40,470 nt of DNA, taken from CAZHFA01 sp964534945 (GTDB lineage: Bacteria; Bdellovibrionota_C; UBA2361; CAKMMH01). Position 1 is the stretch's first letter. Each line of letters opens with the position of its first letter. The translations under genes and the position numbers were made by a program. The stretch lies in NCBI GenBank assembly GCA_964534945.1, contig CAZHSB010000010.1, forward strand, positions 1 to 40,470, written 5' to 3'. The notes below the pieces were generated by a model. The model was not told the DNA's origin. It ran no database searches and saw only the letters and a list, made by a program, of their open reading frames with translations. This document shows, piece by piece, positions 8,827 through 18,998 of this stretch.

Positions 8827-8983
8827 AATGTTACTCTATATAAAATACTATCGACCATTAAGATTCAAGTTGCATAAAAATGGTTTCAAAATAAAGTGGT
8901 ATTTTTAATAAAATCATTGAAAAAATAATCCTTATAATTTAAGCTAGTTAAGGTGGATTTCTATAAAAATAGGCCAAATAGTA

Positions 8984-10234
8984 ATGTTACGAAAATTTAA
9001 TATACAAATTTTGATTTATCTTGCTTTTTTCTTATTGCCAATAAAACTCTCTTTGTCATTAGTTGTAATCATTCCACTAATTTTAATTTATATCTTAAAG
9101 GATTTTTCTCCGAAAGATCTATTTGGGGAATCATATAGTTATCTAACTTATTTTTTTATACTTGCTTTTTTAAGCTCGCTTGTGTCAATAAATTTTAAGA
9201 GTATTTTCTCGTTACTGTGCTTTTACTTTTATGCGTTACTAATTCCTGCTATGGTAAAATATGTTGATGCAAATAAACGATATTTTTTAATTTCTCTTCT
9301 TATTTTAGGACAAGCGATATCATCATTTCATACAATTTTTCAAGAAGCTTTTGGAGATAGAATCATTCCAGACATGTTTGTAGGTAAACTTAGTGAGTCA
9401 GGACAACTTGCTTTAACATTACCACTGATAATAGGAATCATATTAACTGATAAAGTAAAAACAAATAAAAAAGATGTAATTTTTTCTACAATATTTCTAA
9501 TTGTTGGAATTTTATTTGGATTTTCAAATCAATTTTCTAAATGGGGATTTGTTTTGCTTACAATATTGTTTGTTTTATTTTTTGTATTGCAAATATTCTT
9601 ATCTAGAGGCAATGGAATAGAAAATATAAAGAAATTTGTGTTATTATATTTTCCTCTTTGTACAAGCGCATTTATTTTAAACTTAAAACGTGGTCCTTGG
9701 CTTGGGGTTGGAATAGCGTTAATAATTTTGATTTTAAAATATAATAGAAAACTTTTTTTGCTTTTATGTATTATCGGGGGAGCATTGTTTTTATTTATAT
9801 CCCCAGTAAGGGAAAGAGTTTTAAGCTCCGAAAACCATTTTTTTATTTCTGGTGGTAGATCTTCTATTTGGTCTGTCGGAACAGAGTTAATGACACGATA
9901 TCCCCTTGGGGTTGGTTTTAAAAACAGTAGAAATCTTTCTGAATATTCTTTTGATGTTCCAAGTAATTTAAATCATTTTCATAATAATATGTTAAATATT
10001 ATTGTTGAATTTGGAATTTTTAATTTTATTTTATATCTAGCTTGGATATTATCTTTTTTAAAGTTGTCTTTTAAGGGAAGTGGATTAGTTTTTGTCATTG
10101 GAGTTTCTATCCTATCTTCGCAATTTGCGGGCCTTGTTGAATATAACTTTGGAGATAGTGAAGTTTTACTTTTAACATATCTTTTGATGGGACTTGCGAT
10201 AAAAATTAAAGAAGAATCTTTTCAGGAATCTTAA
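8984..10234 (+). CDS. O-antigen ligase family protein (WaaL/Wzy_C)
   Basis: This 416-residue polytopic membrane protein has about ten to twelve hydrophobic segments. Near residues 310-345 it contains the periplasmic-loop signature of the family: a 'PLGVGFKNS' turn, then NLNHFHNNMLNIIVEFG with the catalytic-type His and Asn residues. The Arg-containing segment RGPWLGVGIAL (about 236-246) also matches. Such proteins ligate undecaprenyl-linked glycans to lipid A-core or related acceptors, or polymerise glycans; which one is undecidable here. The ribosome-binding site is weak (AGG nine bases upstream). It faces a glycosyltransferase gene tail to tail with an eight-base gap, consistent with a small surface-polysaccharide module. 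Confidence 0.88.
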   Translation: MLRKFNIQILIYLAFFLLPIKLSLSLVVIIPLILIYILKDFSPKDLFGESYSYLTYFFILAFLSSLVSINFKSIFSLLCFYFYALLIPAMVKYVDANKRYFLISLLILGQAISSFHTIFQEAFGDRIIPDMFVGKLSESGQLALTLPLIIGIILTDKVKTNKKDVIFSTIFLIVGILFGFSNQFSKWGFVLLTILFVLFFVLQIFLSRGNGIENIKKFVLLYFPLCTSAFILNLKRGPWLGVGIALIILILKYNRKLFLLLCIIGGALFLFISPVRERVLSSENHFFISGGRSSIWSVGTELMTRYPLGVGFKNSRNLSEYSFDVPSNLNHFHNNMLNIIVEFGIFNFILYLAWILSFLKLSFKGSGLVFVIGVSILSSQFAGLVEYNFGDSEVLLLTYLLMGLAIKIKEESFQES

Positions 10235-10242
10235 AACTTTAT

Positions 10243-11319
10243 TTATTTTTTCTTAGATAATTCTTTGTATAATTTTAATAATTGATCTTGAGTCGTTGTC
10301 GTGTTAAAAGATTTTTTTATTCTAATAGATGCCGATTTTGATAAATCATTTAAAAGTTTTTCATTTGATACTAAAGAATCGATAGCATTGCTTAACGCAT
10401 TGACATCGCCGCCTTTTACAACCAAACCATCTTTTTTATTCCTTACAATTTCTGGAAGTCCTCCAATATCGGATACGATTGCTGGAACTCCTTGAGCCAT
10501 TGCTTCTATAACAGACCTTGCAAGTCCTTCTCTGGCGATTGATGGCATAATGAAAATATCTGTTGCACCAGATACCATCCAAGCATTTGGAATATATCCA
10601 AGCATATGAATTCTATCCTTATTTTTCCCATTTTTACAAAGAGAAAGTATTTTTTTACTTTTTATATTTCCGATAATTAATAAGTGTGAATTTTGATCTT
10701 TAATATTATGAAAGGCATTAATAAGGATATGTAAGCCTTTATGAGGTCTATCATTTGCTACACACGAAATAAGCTTTGCATTATCTGGAATTTCAAGCAT
10801 ACGCTTATCAATGGAATATTTTCCTTCGTACCATTCAAGGCTATGACCTTTATAAATAGTTACTAATTTGTCTTTGGGAATTCCATTTTCAATCAAAGAT
10901 TTTTTTACTGCTTCAGATACACAAGTTATTTTGTTGATTCTTGAATTTCTATGAGCAAGCCAAGTTCCTAAATCAAGACGTGATAAATTTCCCATAGTGC
11001 CACGATAGGCTATAAGTGGAATATTAGAACGCAATAATCTTAAGGCGATAATAACACAAGATAAACTTTTTCCATCAACACAGTGTATTACATTAGGATT
11101 AAAATTCTTTATCAACTCTATGAATTTTACTATTGCCCCGATTGAAAGTTTTGATTTTGTTTTGAAAGTGCAATGCTTTATGGTGTTATCTTCTCGTAAT
11201 TTTTTGAAGTTTTCAACTGCAGGTGCGACAACATAATATTCTACACCTTTTTTACTTAGCCCCTTTAAATATGCCAGCTCACAATTATCTATAAAACTAC
11301 AGCAATACAAAACTTTCAT
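10243..11319 (-). CDS. GT4-family glycosyltransferase
   Basis: This 358-residue protein has two Rossmann-like halves typical of GT-B enzymes. The C-terminal nucleotide-sugar site is clear: EGLARSVIEAMAQG supplies the E-x7-E motif, followed by VPAIVSDIGGLPEIV, the usual GT4 sequence. 'NDRPHKGLHILINAF' earlier is the canonical linker strand and helix. There is no transmembrane segment, so it acts at the cytoplasmic face of the inner membrane, probably adding a sugar to a lipid-linked glycan. The convergent O-antigen ligase neighbour suggests LPS core or O-antigen assembly. Donor and acceptor cannot be named from sequence. Confidence 0.9.
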   Translation of the reverse strand: MKVLYCCSFIDNCELAYLKGLSKKGVEYYVVAPAVENFKKLREDNTIKHCTFKTKSKLSIGAIVKFIELIKNFNPNVIHCVDGKSLSCVIIALRLLRSNIPLIAYRGTMGNLSRLDLGTWLAHRNSRINKITCVSEAVKKSLIENGIPKDKLVTIYKGHSLEWYEGKYSIDKRMLEIPDNAKLISCVANDRPHKGLHILINAFHNIKDQNSHLLIIGNIKSKKILSLCKNGKNKDRIHMLGYIPNAWMVSGATDIFIMPSIAREGLARSVIEAMAQGVPAIVSDIGGLPEIVRNKKDGLVVKGGDVNALSNAIDSLVSNEKLLNDLSKSASIRIKKSFNTTTTQDQLLKLYKELSKKK

Positions 11320-11515
11320 AAGTACATCTCCTAAAATTTTGCCTTTTTAAAAGTAACATGTTTATTCGTGGATTTCTACTCTTTTTAAATAGCATTTCTG
11401 TAGAATAATATAAAATAGGCACAAATTAAGGTTGTTATACATAAGATAATTTCAAAATTATTTATTACTATCGATAAGTAAATTATAAAAAGCCAATAAA
11501 TCTATATGAAAATTT

Positions 11516-12514
11516 TTACAAAGAAGGTTTAACCCAAATTTCAGAATCTCTTTGTAAATAATTCAAAGTTGTATCTTTTTCTACGCCAACAGAAACTTCG
11601 ATATTATCTCCGATTTCTTTAGTTTGAATAAAGATGAATTTTTTAAATTCTGGTGGAGGGAAAAAAGGATGCTCTAAACTCTTAGAAATTAATTTACAGT
11701 TTGGAATGAATATTTTGTAAAGTTCATTTGATGTTTTTTTAATACTAAAATTTGTTTTTTGATTTAAAGCAATTTTTGAGATAGATGATCCGGTTATGTC
11801 ATTGTCAAAATAAACAGAACTCAAAATGCAATTTCCATCATTGCTGATTTGTTGATCGGTTAGATTGTTTTTTGCCAATTTTTCTTCTTGTAAAGATTTC
11901 ATTATATCTTGCTTTGATGAAACGATTTCTTTTTTTAAACTATTTGGTTGAACAATAGGTGGTTGAGGGGTGATTTGTTCTTTTTGCAATTTTGGTGCAG
12001 GACTCTCAATTTTGTTTTCCTGTACGATCCTGTTTATTTTTACAACATTTGGACTTTCTAATTTTTGGGCACTCTCTGCAATGTTTTCCAACTCATCATT
12101 TGAAATGGCAAGCAGCACAGTTAATTCTCCCTTATTTAAAAAAGTTGTATATGAAGGCACAAAGTTGTCTTTTAAGTCCACTACTAATCTTGTTTGATAG
12201 GGAGGGTGCCCACCTAAACGAATTGCCTTTATAAGAGGAACGTTATTAATCCCAACATTTTCACTTTTTTTTATGTTAAAACCTGTTATGTCAACAATTA
12301 TTCTCGCAGGATTAGTTAGAGCAAACTTTTCTATACTTGATATTTTATTATTTTTTATTTTTAAGAGAACATTAGAATTTTCTTTATAAATTTTGAATTC
12401 AAAACCTTGTCTTTGAAATGAAAAAAGCTCTTCTAAACAAAATGCATTGGTAGCGATAAAAATAAAGCTTAAAACAAAACACGCTAATGTGCTTCTTTTT
12501 AAAAAATTAGGCAT
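11516..12514 (-). CDS. Exported AMIN-domain protein
   Basis: This 332-residue protein has a signal peptide (about 1-26, ending NAFC) and an N-terminal AMIN domain (about 33-135), shown by 'FALTNPARIIVDITGF' and 'IRLGGHPPYQTRLVVDL', the usual hallmarks. AMIN domains bind peptidoglycan or target periplasmic proteins to the septum or to secretion assemblies. No amidase_3 catalytic domain follows; instead there is a Pro/Gln/Lys-rich linker (about 155-220) and an unrecognised C-terminal beta-rich region. It is therefore not an AmiC-type amidase. The nearest upstream gene on the same strand encodes an unknown membrane protein about 165 bases away; co-transcription is uncertain. Confidence 0.85.
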   Translation of the reverse strand: MPNFLKRSTLACFVLSFIFIATNAFCLEELFSFQRQGFEFKIYKENSNVLLKIKNNKISSIEKFALTNPARIIVDITGFNIKKSENVGINNVPLIKAIRLGGHPPYQTRLVVDLKDNFVPSYTTFLNKGELTVLLAISNDELENIAESAQKLESPNVVKINRIVQENKIESPAPKLQKEQITPQPPIVQPNSLKKEIVSSKQDIMKSLQEEKLAKNNLTDQQISNDGNCILSSVYFDNDITGSSISKIALNQKTNFSIKKTSNELYKIFIPNCKLISKSLEHPFFPPPEFKKFIFIQTKEIGDNIEVSVGVEKDTTLNYLQRDSEIWVKPSL

Positions 12515-12655
12515 ATAAAAAAACTCCTTTGCTTTATATCTCGCATATTAACGTAAAAGTCATAGATACGAGCATTCCCTTAAAATACAAATACTAAAAA
12601 ATGCAAACAAAATCACGATAAGATTATATAAATATGAGATAAGTAGAGCAAGAGT

Positions 12656-12677
12656 AAACTTTTTAATTAAAAAGTTT
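12656..12677. repeat. Perfect AT-rich palindrome after the membrane protein gene
   Basis: AAACTTTTT-AATT-AAAAAGTTT forms a perfect palindrome directly after the stop codon of the minus-strand gene at 12679. On the plus strand it is followed by TTTATTTT. It could end transcription weakly, but the stem has only two G-C pairs. Confidence 0.35.
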
Positions 12678-12678
12678 T

Positions 12679-13401
12679 TTATTTTACGTAATTTTCAGGA
12701 ACTTCTTCAGCCAATGATATTTTTGGCGGATTTAGAATAAATCTTAATTTTCTTTCAAAAATAATTAATGCTGCAGGTTGAGGACTTCGTAATTTTATAA
12801 TATTTGTAATCTTTTTTTTGTCCGTGTATTTTAATTTAATTTCCTTGTTTGTCGAATATTCTGAATCATCATTATTTAAGTTCGTGGATTCAAAAATTAA
12901 ATGTTCATTTATTGGAGAAGAAAATACTAATTGTCCTCCTCCCAAGGCTTCTTTAAACATAATAATAGTATCTACAAAGAGAGCAACCCATACAGGAACT
13001 TTTTCATTGTTATGGATCATATGGGTTACCCCTTCGATATCTACAGGGTTGGCAGGCTCTATGGTTACAGTACCATTAAAAATAATTTCTGGCTCTAAAC
13101 TTTTTGCTTGTGCAATAAACGCAAATCGCCTAACAACAGATCTTACGGCTAGGTATTGAAGAATCAAACTTGGTTTTATATTTCTCCATGAACGGGATGA
13201 AAAAAATTGAAATGTTATTGGAGCTAAAATTAGCACAGTCCAAAAAATGAAATTTATTTTTAGTCCTATAGCTACTGTTGCGCCAATAATAACGCTGATG
13301 ATAGCTGCGAAAATACCATTTGTATGGGACTTATTTAGGGCATCGATTTTTGCCTCTGGAGTAATTTTTCGCCATAGGTCGTCTACGTTAGATAGGATCA
13401 T
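12679..13401 (-). CDS. Unknown membrane protein with two TM helices
   Basis: This 240-residue protein has a short cytoplasmic N-terminus containing 'DDLWRKITPEAKIDAL', then a hydrophobic hairpin at about 28-67 (IFAAIISVIIGATVAIGL and FIFWTVLILAPITFQFF), then about 170 soluble residues rich in beta strands. The soluble part presumably returns to the cytoplasm. I do not recognise the family. It is divergent from the PBP1A gene, with about 180 bases between them, and lies upstream of the AMIN-domain gene on the same strand. A role in envelope biogenesis is suggested by position only. Confidence 0.8.
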   Translation of the reverse strand: MILSNVDDLWRKITPEAKIDALNKSHTNGIFAAIISVIIGATVAIGLKINFIFWTVLILAPITFQFFSSRSWRNIKPSLILQYLAVRSVVRRFAFIAQAKSLEPEIIFNGTVTIEPANPVDIEGVTHMIHNNEKVPVWVALFVDTIIMFKEALGGGQLVFSSPINEHLIFESTNLNNDDSEYSTNKEIKLKYTDKKKITNIIKLRSPQPAALIIFERKLRFILNPPKISLAEEVPENYVK

Positions 13402-13583
13402 TTTTCCCTTTTTGTGGTAAAATTTGCATACTAAAAGTATCAGTGTAATTATTTAAATAAGTTACATGATCGTATTTCTAAAAATGCATTTTATATGCCA
13501 AGTCTTTAGAATATTTAATTTCATTTACTTATTAAACTTAAGTAATTATACTAACAACGGTTTATATTTTATTTACAGATTAC

Positions 13584-16007
13584 ATGATAAAAAAATTATT
13601 TTTACTATTTTTATTTCTTTTTACATTATCAATTTTTATAGGTGGTATATGTGCTGTATATGGGTACTTTTATATTACGAGAGATTTGCCCAAATTAGAG
13701 CAAATAGAAGATTATAAGCCTGATGCTGTAAGTCAAATTTTGTCTTCTGATGGGGAGGTTTTGGCAGAATTTTTTGCAGAAGAAGGAAGACGATATCCAA
13801 TAAAGATTTCAAAAGTGCCTGCTGTTGTTAGGAACGCTTTCTTGGCGGCAGAAGATGCTTCATTTTACACACATCAAGGGATAAATCCAGTTAGCATAGT
13901 TCGGGCATTTGTTATAAATCTGACGCAGAAAGGTGTCAAGCAAGGCGGTTCAACAATTACACAACAGGTTGTTAAAAATTTATTGCTTACAAAAGAAAGA
14001 AGTTTTGAAAGAAAAATAAAAGAAGCAATTCTGTCTTATAGAATTGAAAAAATATTTTCCAAAGATGAAATACTTGAAATGTACCTCAATGAAATATTTT
14101 TTGGAAATAGAGCATATGGTATTTTGGCGGCATCTCGAGCATATTTTAAAAAAGAAGTTCAGGATTTAACTATTGCAGAAGCTGCGATGCTTGCAGGGCT
14201 TCCCAAAGCTCCATCCGCTAATTCTCCACTTTCTCATTTTAATTTAGCACAGGGGAGACAATTTTACGTTTTAGATCAAATGGAGAAAGAGGGATTTATA
14301 ACGAAAAAAGAATGTGAAGAAGCTAAAGAAGAAAAATTAAAAATTTATAAAAGCGATCTTAACAAAGTTTTTCATGCACCATTTTATGTAACAGAAGTTA
14401 GAAGAATCTTTCAAGAAAAATTTCCAAATTATAATGTTGATTTAGAGGGCTTAAGAATTCATACAGCCTTAGATGTAAAGGCTAATAAATTTGCGAAAAA
14501 AGCTTTAATTAAGGGATTAAGAGAAGTTGATAAAAGAAGAGGCTGGAGAGGGAAAAAAGATACTATAGAACCAGCAAGCCAAAAGGAATACATTAAAAAG
14601 TACAAAAATGTTTTGGAACAAGATATTTCTGTTGGTGATATTTTGCCAGCAATGGTACAAGAAATTGATTCTAAAGGTGGTTTTATATCAGTATTAATAG
14701 GAAATAAAGATTTTAAAATTTATTCTAAAGATTTTGTTTGGGCTACAAAAGAAACTTTACCAAGTGGGGAAATAAAATATGTAAATCCGATGAGAGATTT
14801 AAAATCTGGCGATATTATAGAGGTTTCTTTTATAAAGGAAGATGGAACGTTTAAGCCAAAATTAGATCAAACGCCTGATATAGAGGGAGCAATTGTTTTA
14901 TTAAATCCTCTTACAGGTGAAGTCGTTTCGTTGGTCGGTGGTCTTGATTATCAAACAACGCAATTTAATCGTGTTACTCAAGCGAAAAGACAGCCAGGGT
15001 CTGTGTTTAAACCGATAGTTTATTTAACGGCAATTGATGCATATAATTATACTCCATCAACAATTGTATACGATAGTCCTAGAACATTTAGAGTTAATGA
15101 TGATTTTTGGGTTCCAAATAATTTTGATGGAAAGTTTTTAGGACCAATGACATTAAGAGAAGCCTTACAAAAATCAAGAAATTTGGTTTCAGTTGATATT
15201 ATAAGCAATATTGGAGTTGATTCCGTTATCCGTTATGCAAGAAAACTTGGTATAGAGAGTGATCTAGGAAAAAATTTATCATTGTCTTTAGGAAGTGGTG
15301 AGGTTTCTTTGTTAGAGCTTACAAGGGCATATGGAGTTTTCCCGGCAGGGGGAAGACTAGCAAATACTGTTTTTATAACGAGTATTGAAGATAGAAATGG
15401 GAAAATAATTTACGACTATACGCAGGAAGATTTAAATACATCAAAACAAGTTATTGGTGAAGATGTAGCATTTATTATGTCATATTTAATGAAGGGAGTT
15501 GTCGATAGCGGAACGGGTTGGAGAGCTAGAGAATTGAAACGTCCTGCAGGTGGAAAAACGGGGACTTCAAATGATTTTATGGATGCGTGGTTTATTGGTT
15601 TTACTCCTAAATGGTCGGCAGGAGTTTGGACAGGATTTGACACAAAGCAAACAATTAGCAAAAAAGAAACAGGTGGAACTGCAGCAACTCCAATATGGTT
15701 ATATTTTATGCAAGATTTTCTTGATTATCAGGAAAATAAAGATTATGAACAGCAAGTAAAGGATGAACAAGAGCTTGCAGAAAAAACAGGTATAGAATTT
15801 AAAAAGCCTTCTCGTCCGACGCCACCTAATTTTTTACCACCAGAAGATGTTGTTCCTTATTGGATAAATAAAAAAACAGGAGTAAGAGTAGAAAAGGATG
15901 CAGATGGCGCTTTCTTGGAATATTTTAAAAAGGGTACAGAGCCAAACGAGTCAATAAGTGAAGCAGAAACAGAAACAATAAACTATCTAGAGCAAATTGA
16001 TTTATAA
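13584..16007 (+). CDS. mrcA: Bifunctional penicillin-binding protein 1A
   Basis: This 807-residue class A PBP polymerises lipid II into glycan strands and cross-links them. An N-terminal membrane anchor (about 4-28) precedes the GT51 transglycosylase domain, with catalytic Glu90 in AAEDASFYTHQGI and the 'GGSTITQQ' motif. The transpeptidase domain holds all three active-site motifs: Ser473-x-x-Lys476 in QPGSVFKP, Ser531-Arg-Asn533 and Lys658-Thr-Gly-Thr. Between the two lies an OB-like insert as in PBP1a proteins. A Pro-rich and acidic C-terminal tail follows. The assignment to PBP1A rather than PBP1B rests on length and the insert. It stands alone on the plus strand. Confidence 0.96.
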   Translation: MIKKLFLLFLFLFTLSIFIGGICAVYGYFYITRDLPKLEQIEDYKPDAVSQILSSDGEVLAEFFAEEGRRYPIKISKVPAVVRNAFLAAEDASFYTHQGINPVSIVRAFVINLTQKGVKQGGSTITQQVVKNLLLTKERSFERKIKEAILSYRIEKIFSKDEILEMYLNEIFFGNRAYGILAASRAYFKKEVQDLTIAEAAMLAGLPKAPSANSPLSHFNLAQGRQFYVLDQMEKEGFITKKECEEAKEEKLKIYKSDLNKVFHAPFYVTEVRRIFQEKFPNYNVDLEGLRIHTALDVKANKFAKKALIKGLREVDKRRGWRGKKDTIEPASQKEYIKKYKNVLEQDISVGDILPAMVQEIDSKGGFISVLIGNKDFKIYSKDFVWATKETLPSGEIKYVNPMRDLKSGDIIEVSFIKEDGTFKPKLDQTPDIEGAIVLLNPLTGEVVSLVGGLDYQTTQFNRVTQAKRQPGSVFKPIVYLTAIDAYNYTPSTIVYDSPRTFRVNDDFWVPNNFDGKFLGPMTLREALQKSRNLVSVDIISNIGVDSVIRYARKLGIESDLGKNLSLSLGSGEVSLLELTRAYGVFPAGGRLANTVFITSIEDRNGKIIYDYTQEDLNTSKQVIGEDVAFIMSYLMKGVVDSGTGWRARELKRPAGGKTGTSNDFMDAWFIGFTPKWSAGVWTGFDTKQTISKKETGGTAATPIWLYFMQDFLDYQENKDYEQQVKDEQELAEKTGIEFKKPSRPTPPNFLPPEDVVPYWINKKTGVRVEKDADGAFLEYFKKGTEPNESISEAETETINYLEQIDL

Positions 16008-16029
16008 TAATTAAAAATGATTGATTATT

Positions 16030-16830
16030 TTAAAACGATTCTAAAGAATTTGTTAGTTCTCCAATCTTTTTGTCTAATCCATCTTGATTTTTATTTAATG
16101 TCCTAGCTTTTTTGTAATTTTCAAGTGCGAGCAATATATCCGATTTCATTTCATAAGCAGTGGCCAACGTAGTATAGGCTTCAGCAGATTCTTTTAATTT
16201 GACTGCTTGTTTTGCTATATTTATAGCTAGATTTAATTTGTTATTTGCCAAAAGTACATTTGCATAATTTGTTAATAATTGAGGATCATTTTTATTTGCT
16301 ACACATGCTTCTTGATACATAAATTCTGCTTTATCTAATTTTTTTTGTAAAAGATAAATATTTCCCATTTTTGCATAAAGACCTTTTGTGCTTGGCTTTA
16401 ATATTAAAACTTTTTTATAACTTTCAATGGCATTATCAATATCTTTATTTGAAAAATAGATATCTCCTAATAGATAATGGATATCCGAAACCTTAGGATA
16501 TAATTTACTATATTCTTCAAGGATATCTAAAATGTCATTTGATTTTTTTTGGCTAATTTTTAATGTAGCAAAGTTTAATAAAGCAGAAATGTTTTTACTG
16601 TCTAAACTTATAGCTTTTTGAAAAAATTGTTCTGCAAGCTTAGGATTTTTATTTGCAATTGCCACCCCTTTTTCATTAAATTCAATAGATTCTTTTGAAA
16701 TTATATCAGGTTGTTCATTGTTTATTCCATTTACTGATTGATCTACTGCAAATACAATATTTGGATAATTAAAGATGCTTAATAGTAATGATAAAAGAAG
16801 GAAATTTTTTCTAATATAAGAATATGCCAT
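16030..16830 (-). CDS. Exported TPR-repeat protein
   Basis: This 266-residue protein has an N-terminal signal sequence (about 1-29, ending IVFA) and then roughly six consecutive tetratricopeptide repeats from about residue 48 to 255, visible as repeated A/L-x-x-G/A-x-x-Y patterns such as 'IHYLLGDIYFSNKDIDNAIESYKKV'. No other domain is present. TPRs are protein-binding scaffolds; a periplasmic adaptor is likely. It is 21 bases downstream of the polytopic membrane protein gene on the same strand, so the two probably form an operon and may act together. Confidence 0.88.
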   Translation of the reverse strand: MAYSYIRKNFLLLSLLLSIFNYPNIVFAVDQSVNGINNEQPDIISKESIEFNEKGVAIANKNPKLAEQFFQKAISLDSKNISALLNFATLKISQKKSNDILDILEEYSKLYPKVSDIHYLLGDIYFSNKDIDNAIESYKKVLILKPSTKGLYAKMGNIYLLQKKLDKAEFMYQEACVANKNDPQLLTNYANVLLANNKLNLAINIAKQAVKLKESAEAYTTLATAYEMKSDILLALENYKKARTLNKNQDGLDKKIGELTNSLESF

Positions 16831-16851
16831 GTGGAACGGTCCTTTTAAGTT

Positions 16852-17664
16852 TTAAAAAAATAAAGATGTAATAAATAAAATTAACAATGGGCTTGCCAAT
16901 ACAAAAGCTTTTATAGTTTTAATGTGAATAATTTTTTTATAAAGAAAAATCTTTTTAAAAATAATCCCAAAAATTAAAATTAAAAAAGGAAGTAGAATTA
17001 AATTTCTATTTGTTAATATTGTCGCCCCAAGAATACTTAATGATATTGGATAAAATGAAAATAAAATTAAAATAAGTGCAAAAAGTTCAAAATTTCTTTC
17101 TTTTTTAAATAGTTTATATTTTATTTTTAGAGTATTAGAAATTTTTCCAGAGACAAAATATAAAAATAAAGTTAGAGATATTAATAAGCTAGATATACTT
17201 AATGCCAAAATAAAGACTTCATAGCGAAAATATGGATTGTTAAATTGAAAAGATAATATTGAAAGCAAAAAATATTCAAGGAACAAGAAGAAGAAGTATT
17301 TTCCAATAGTTTTCGCAAAAAAATAAAAAGAAAAAAATGATGTTGATATATACCCCAATGATAACATAACGGCACAAATTCCAAAATCAATTTTTATTGA
17401 AAATAGTACGAATGCAATAATTATTGCCCAAAGAAAAGTAAATAAAATTGGAATGTTGTCTATAATTTTATCTATAAAAGATGAGTTTTTTTTATTTAAG
17501 AAATTTATTTTAAAAGAAGTGTTTTTGAAAAAATATGTAAAAAATATAAGGAGAAAAATAAGTAATGAATTAGCCAAAAATTTTTTTTGACCAAAAGAAC
17601 TTTGATTATAAAAACCAATAATTATTGGGAAAAACAATATACAAAATTTATTTAAAATATTCAT
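16852..17664 (-). CDS. Polytopic membrane protein of unknown function
   Basis: This 270-residue protein is almost entirely hydrophobic, with about eight or nine predicted membrane helices and short, Lys-rich loops that fit the positive-inside rule. No recognisable motif or conserved charged residue inside the membrane stands out. The family is unknown to me. It is followed on the minus strand by the exported TPR protein with a 21-base gap, so it may be the membrane partner of that protein. The gene is divergent from alr. Confidence 0.8.
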   Translation of the reverse strand: MNILNKFCILFFPIIIGFYNQSSFGQKKFLANSLLIFLLIFFTYFFKNTSFKINFLNKKNSSFIDKIIDNIPILFTFLWAIIIAFVLFSIKIDFGICAVMLSLGYISTSFFSFYFFAKTIGKYFFFLFLEYFLLSILSFQFNNPYFRYEVFILALSISSLLISLTLFLYFVSGKISNTLKIKYKLFKKERNFELFALILILFSFYPISLSILGATILTNRNLILLPFLILIFGIIFKKIFLYKKIIHIKTIKAFVLASPLLILFITSLFF

Positions 17665-17760
17665 TTATCACTCGCAAAGACAAAAGACATTATATATAAT
17701 AAAATAAAAAGCTATCAGTATTCTATTATATAGGATATTTTTTGTACAGGTCTCAAAGGA

Positions 17761-18948
17761 ATGGAATATAATTTTGAAAAAATATTAAAAGAAATCGATA
17801 ATAAGCATATAAAGCTTGGTCAGGAAATTGATGAATATAAATATCGTGTAAGTTACATAGAGGTGAACCTTAAAAAATTAGCTGAAAATTATTTTTTTAT
17901 AAAAGAAAAGGTCAAAAATAAAAAGGTCATGGCCATTGTAAAGGCCAATGCTTATGGCCATGGAATATTATACACGTCATTATTTTTGGAGGCATTAGGG
18001 ATTGATTTTATTGGTACGGCTTTTTTAGAAGAAGCGATAGCGCTTAGAAATAATGGGGTCAAAGTTCCTATTTTAATGCTTGGTGGTTTTTCAAAATTAC
18101 AAATAAAAAAATTTATAGAAAATAATATTGATATTACGGCTTCATCTATTGATAAAATTTTAAACATAAATGAAGTTGCAAAGGAGCTTGGAAAAAAAGC
18201 GAGAGTCCATTTAAAAATTGATACAGGCATGGAAAGGATAGGTCCCCATTATTATTCAGCAGAAAAGTTATTAAGTACGTCTTTGGAAATGAAAAATTGT
18301 GATGTTGTTGGAATATTTTCTCATTTTGCAAAGTCAGAATCTGATGAATCTTTTACAAAATTGCAATTAGAAAGGTTTTTAGAAGTGGTGTCTTTTTATG
18401 AAAAGCATTCTTTACCATGCCCAATAAGGCATATGGCTTCATCTGCTTCAATATTAAATTTTGAAGAGTCTCATCTTGATATGGTACGTCCTGGGGCAAT
18501 TTTATATGGCATAAATCCAAGTGAAGAACTTTTTCCAAGTTTACCAATACATCCTGCATTGTCTTTAAAATCAGAAGTTGTTTATTTTAAAGTTGTAAAG
18601 GCAAATACTGGTATTAGCTATAATCATACATATAAAACTTCGGACCAAACACGAGTTGTGACAATTCCTCTGGGGTATGGAGATGGATTTTTTAGAAATT
18701 TATCAAACAAGGCTAGCGTGATAATTCATGGGAATAAGTATCCTCAAGTTGGAAACATTTGTATGGACCAATTTATGGTTAATATTGGTCCAGAGGGAGA
18801 AGCATATAATGGTGATGAGGTAGTATTGATTGGAGAGCAAGGAAATTCTAAGATTACGGCTAATGATTTAGCAAGGCTAGCGGGAACAGATCCAAGAGAT
18901 GTTCTTGTTTCTTTAAATTCTAGGATTCCAAGAAGATATACTGTATAG
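17761..18948 (+). CDS. alr: Alanine racemase
   Basis: This 395-residue PLP enzyme interconverts L- and D-alanine for peptidoglycan. The PLP lysine is Lys61 in AIVKANAYGHG and the opposing base is Tyr287 in GISYNHTYK; the 226-residue spacing equals that of Bacillus Alr (Lys39/Tyr265). Other conserved segments are IDTGMERIG, RPGAILYGINP and GNICMDQFMVNIG. The N-terminus is about 20 residues longer than usual. A purine-rich AAAGGA lies unusually close (about one base) to the ATG, so the start is not certain; no downstream Met is available before the conserved core. The product, D-Ala, serves the pathway that feeds PBP1A encoded upstream. Confidence 0.95.
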   Translation: MEYNFEKILKEIDNKHIKLGQEIDEYKYRVSYIEVNLKKLAENYFFIKEKVKNKKVMAIVKANAYGHGILYTSLFLEALGIDFIGTAFLEEAIALRNNGVKVPILMLGGFSKLQIKKFIENNIDITASSIDKILNINEVAKELGKKARVHLKIDTGMERIGPHYYSAEKLLSTSLEMKNCDVVGIFSHFAKSESDESFTKLQLERFLEVVSFYEKHSLPCPIRHMASSASILNFEESHLDMVRPGAILYGINPSEELFPSLPIHPALSLKSEVVYFKVVKANTGISYNHTYKTSDQTRVVTIPLGYGDGFFRNLSNKASVIIHGNKYPQVGNICMDQFMVNIGPEGEAYNGDEVVLIGEQGNSKITANDLARLAGTDPRDVLVSLNSRIPRRYTV

Positions 18949-18998
18949 TAATATAGCATTTAATGCTTTATGTTTTGTTTATGGAAAGAGGAAAGTTG

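Noticed and set aside
13402..13583. tRNA or small RNA in the gap before the PBP1A gene
   Set aside because: No cloverleaf, CCA end or strong stem was seen; it most likely holds divergent promoters.
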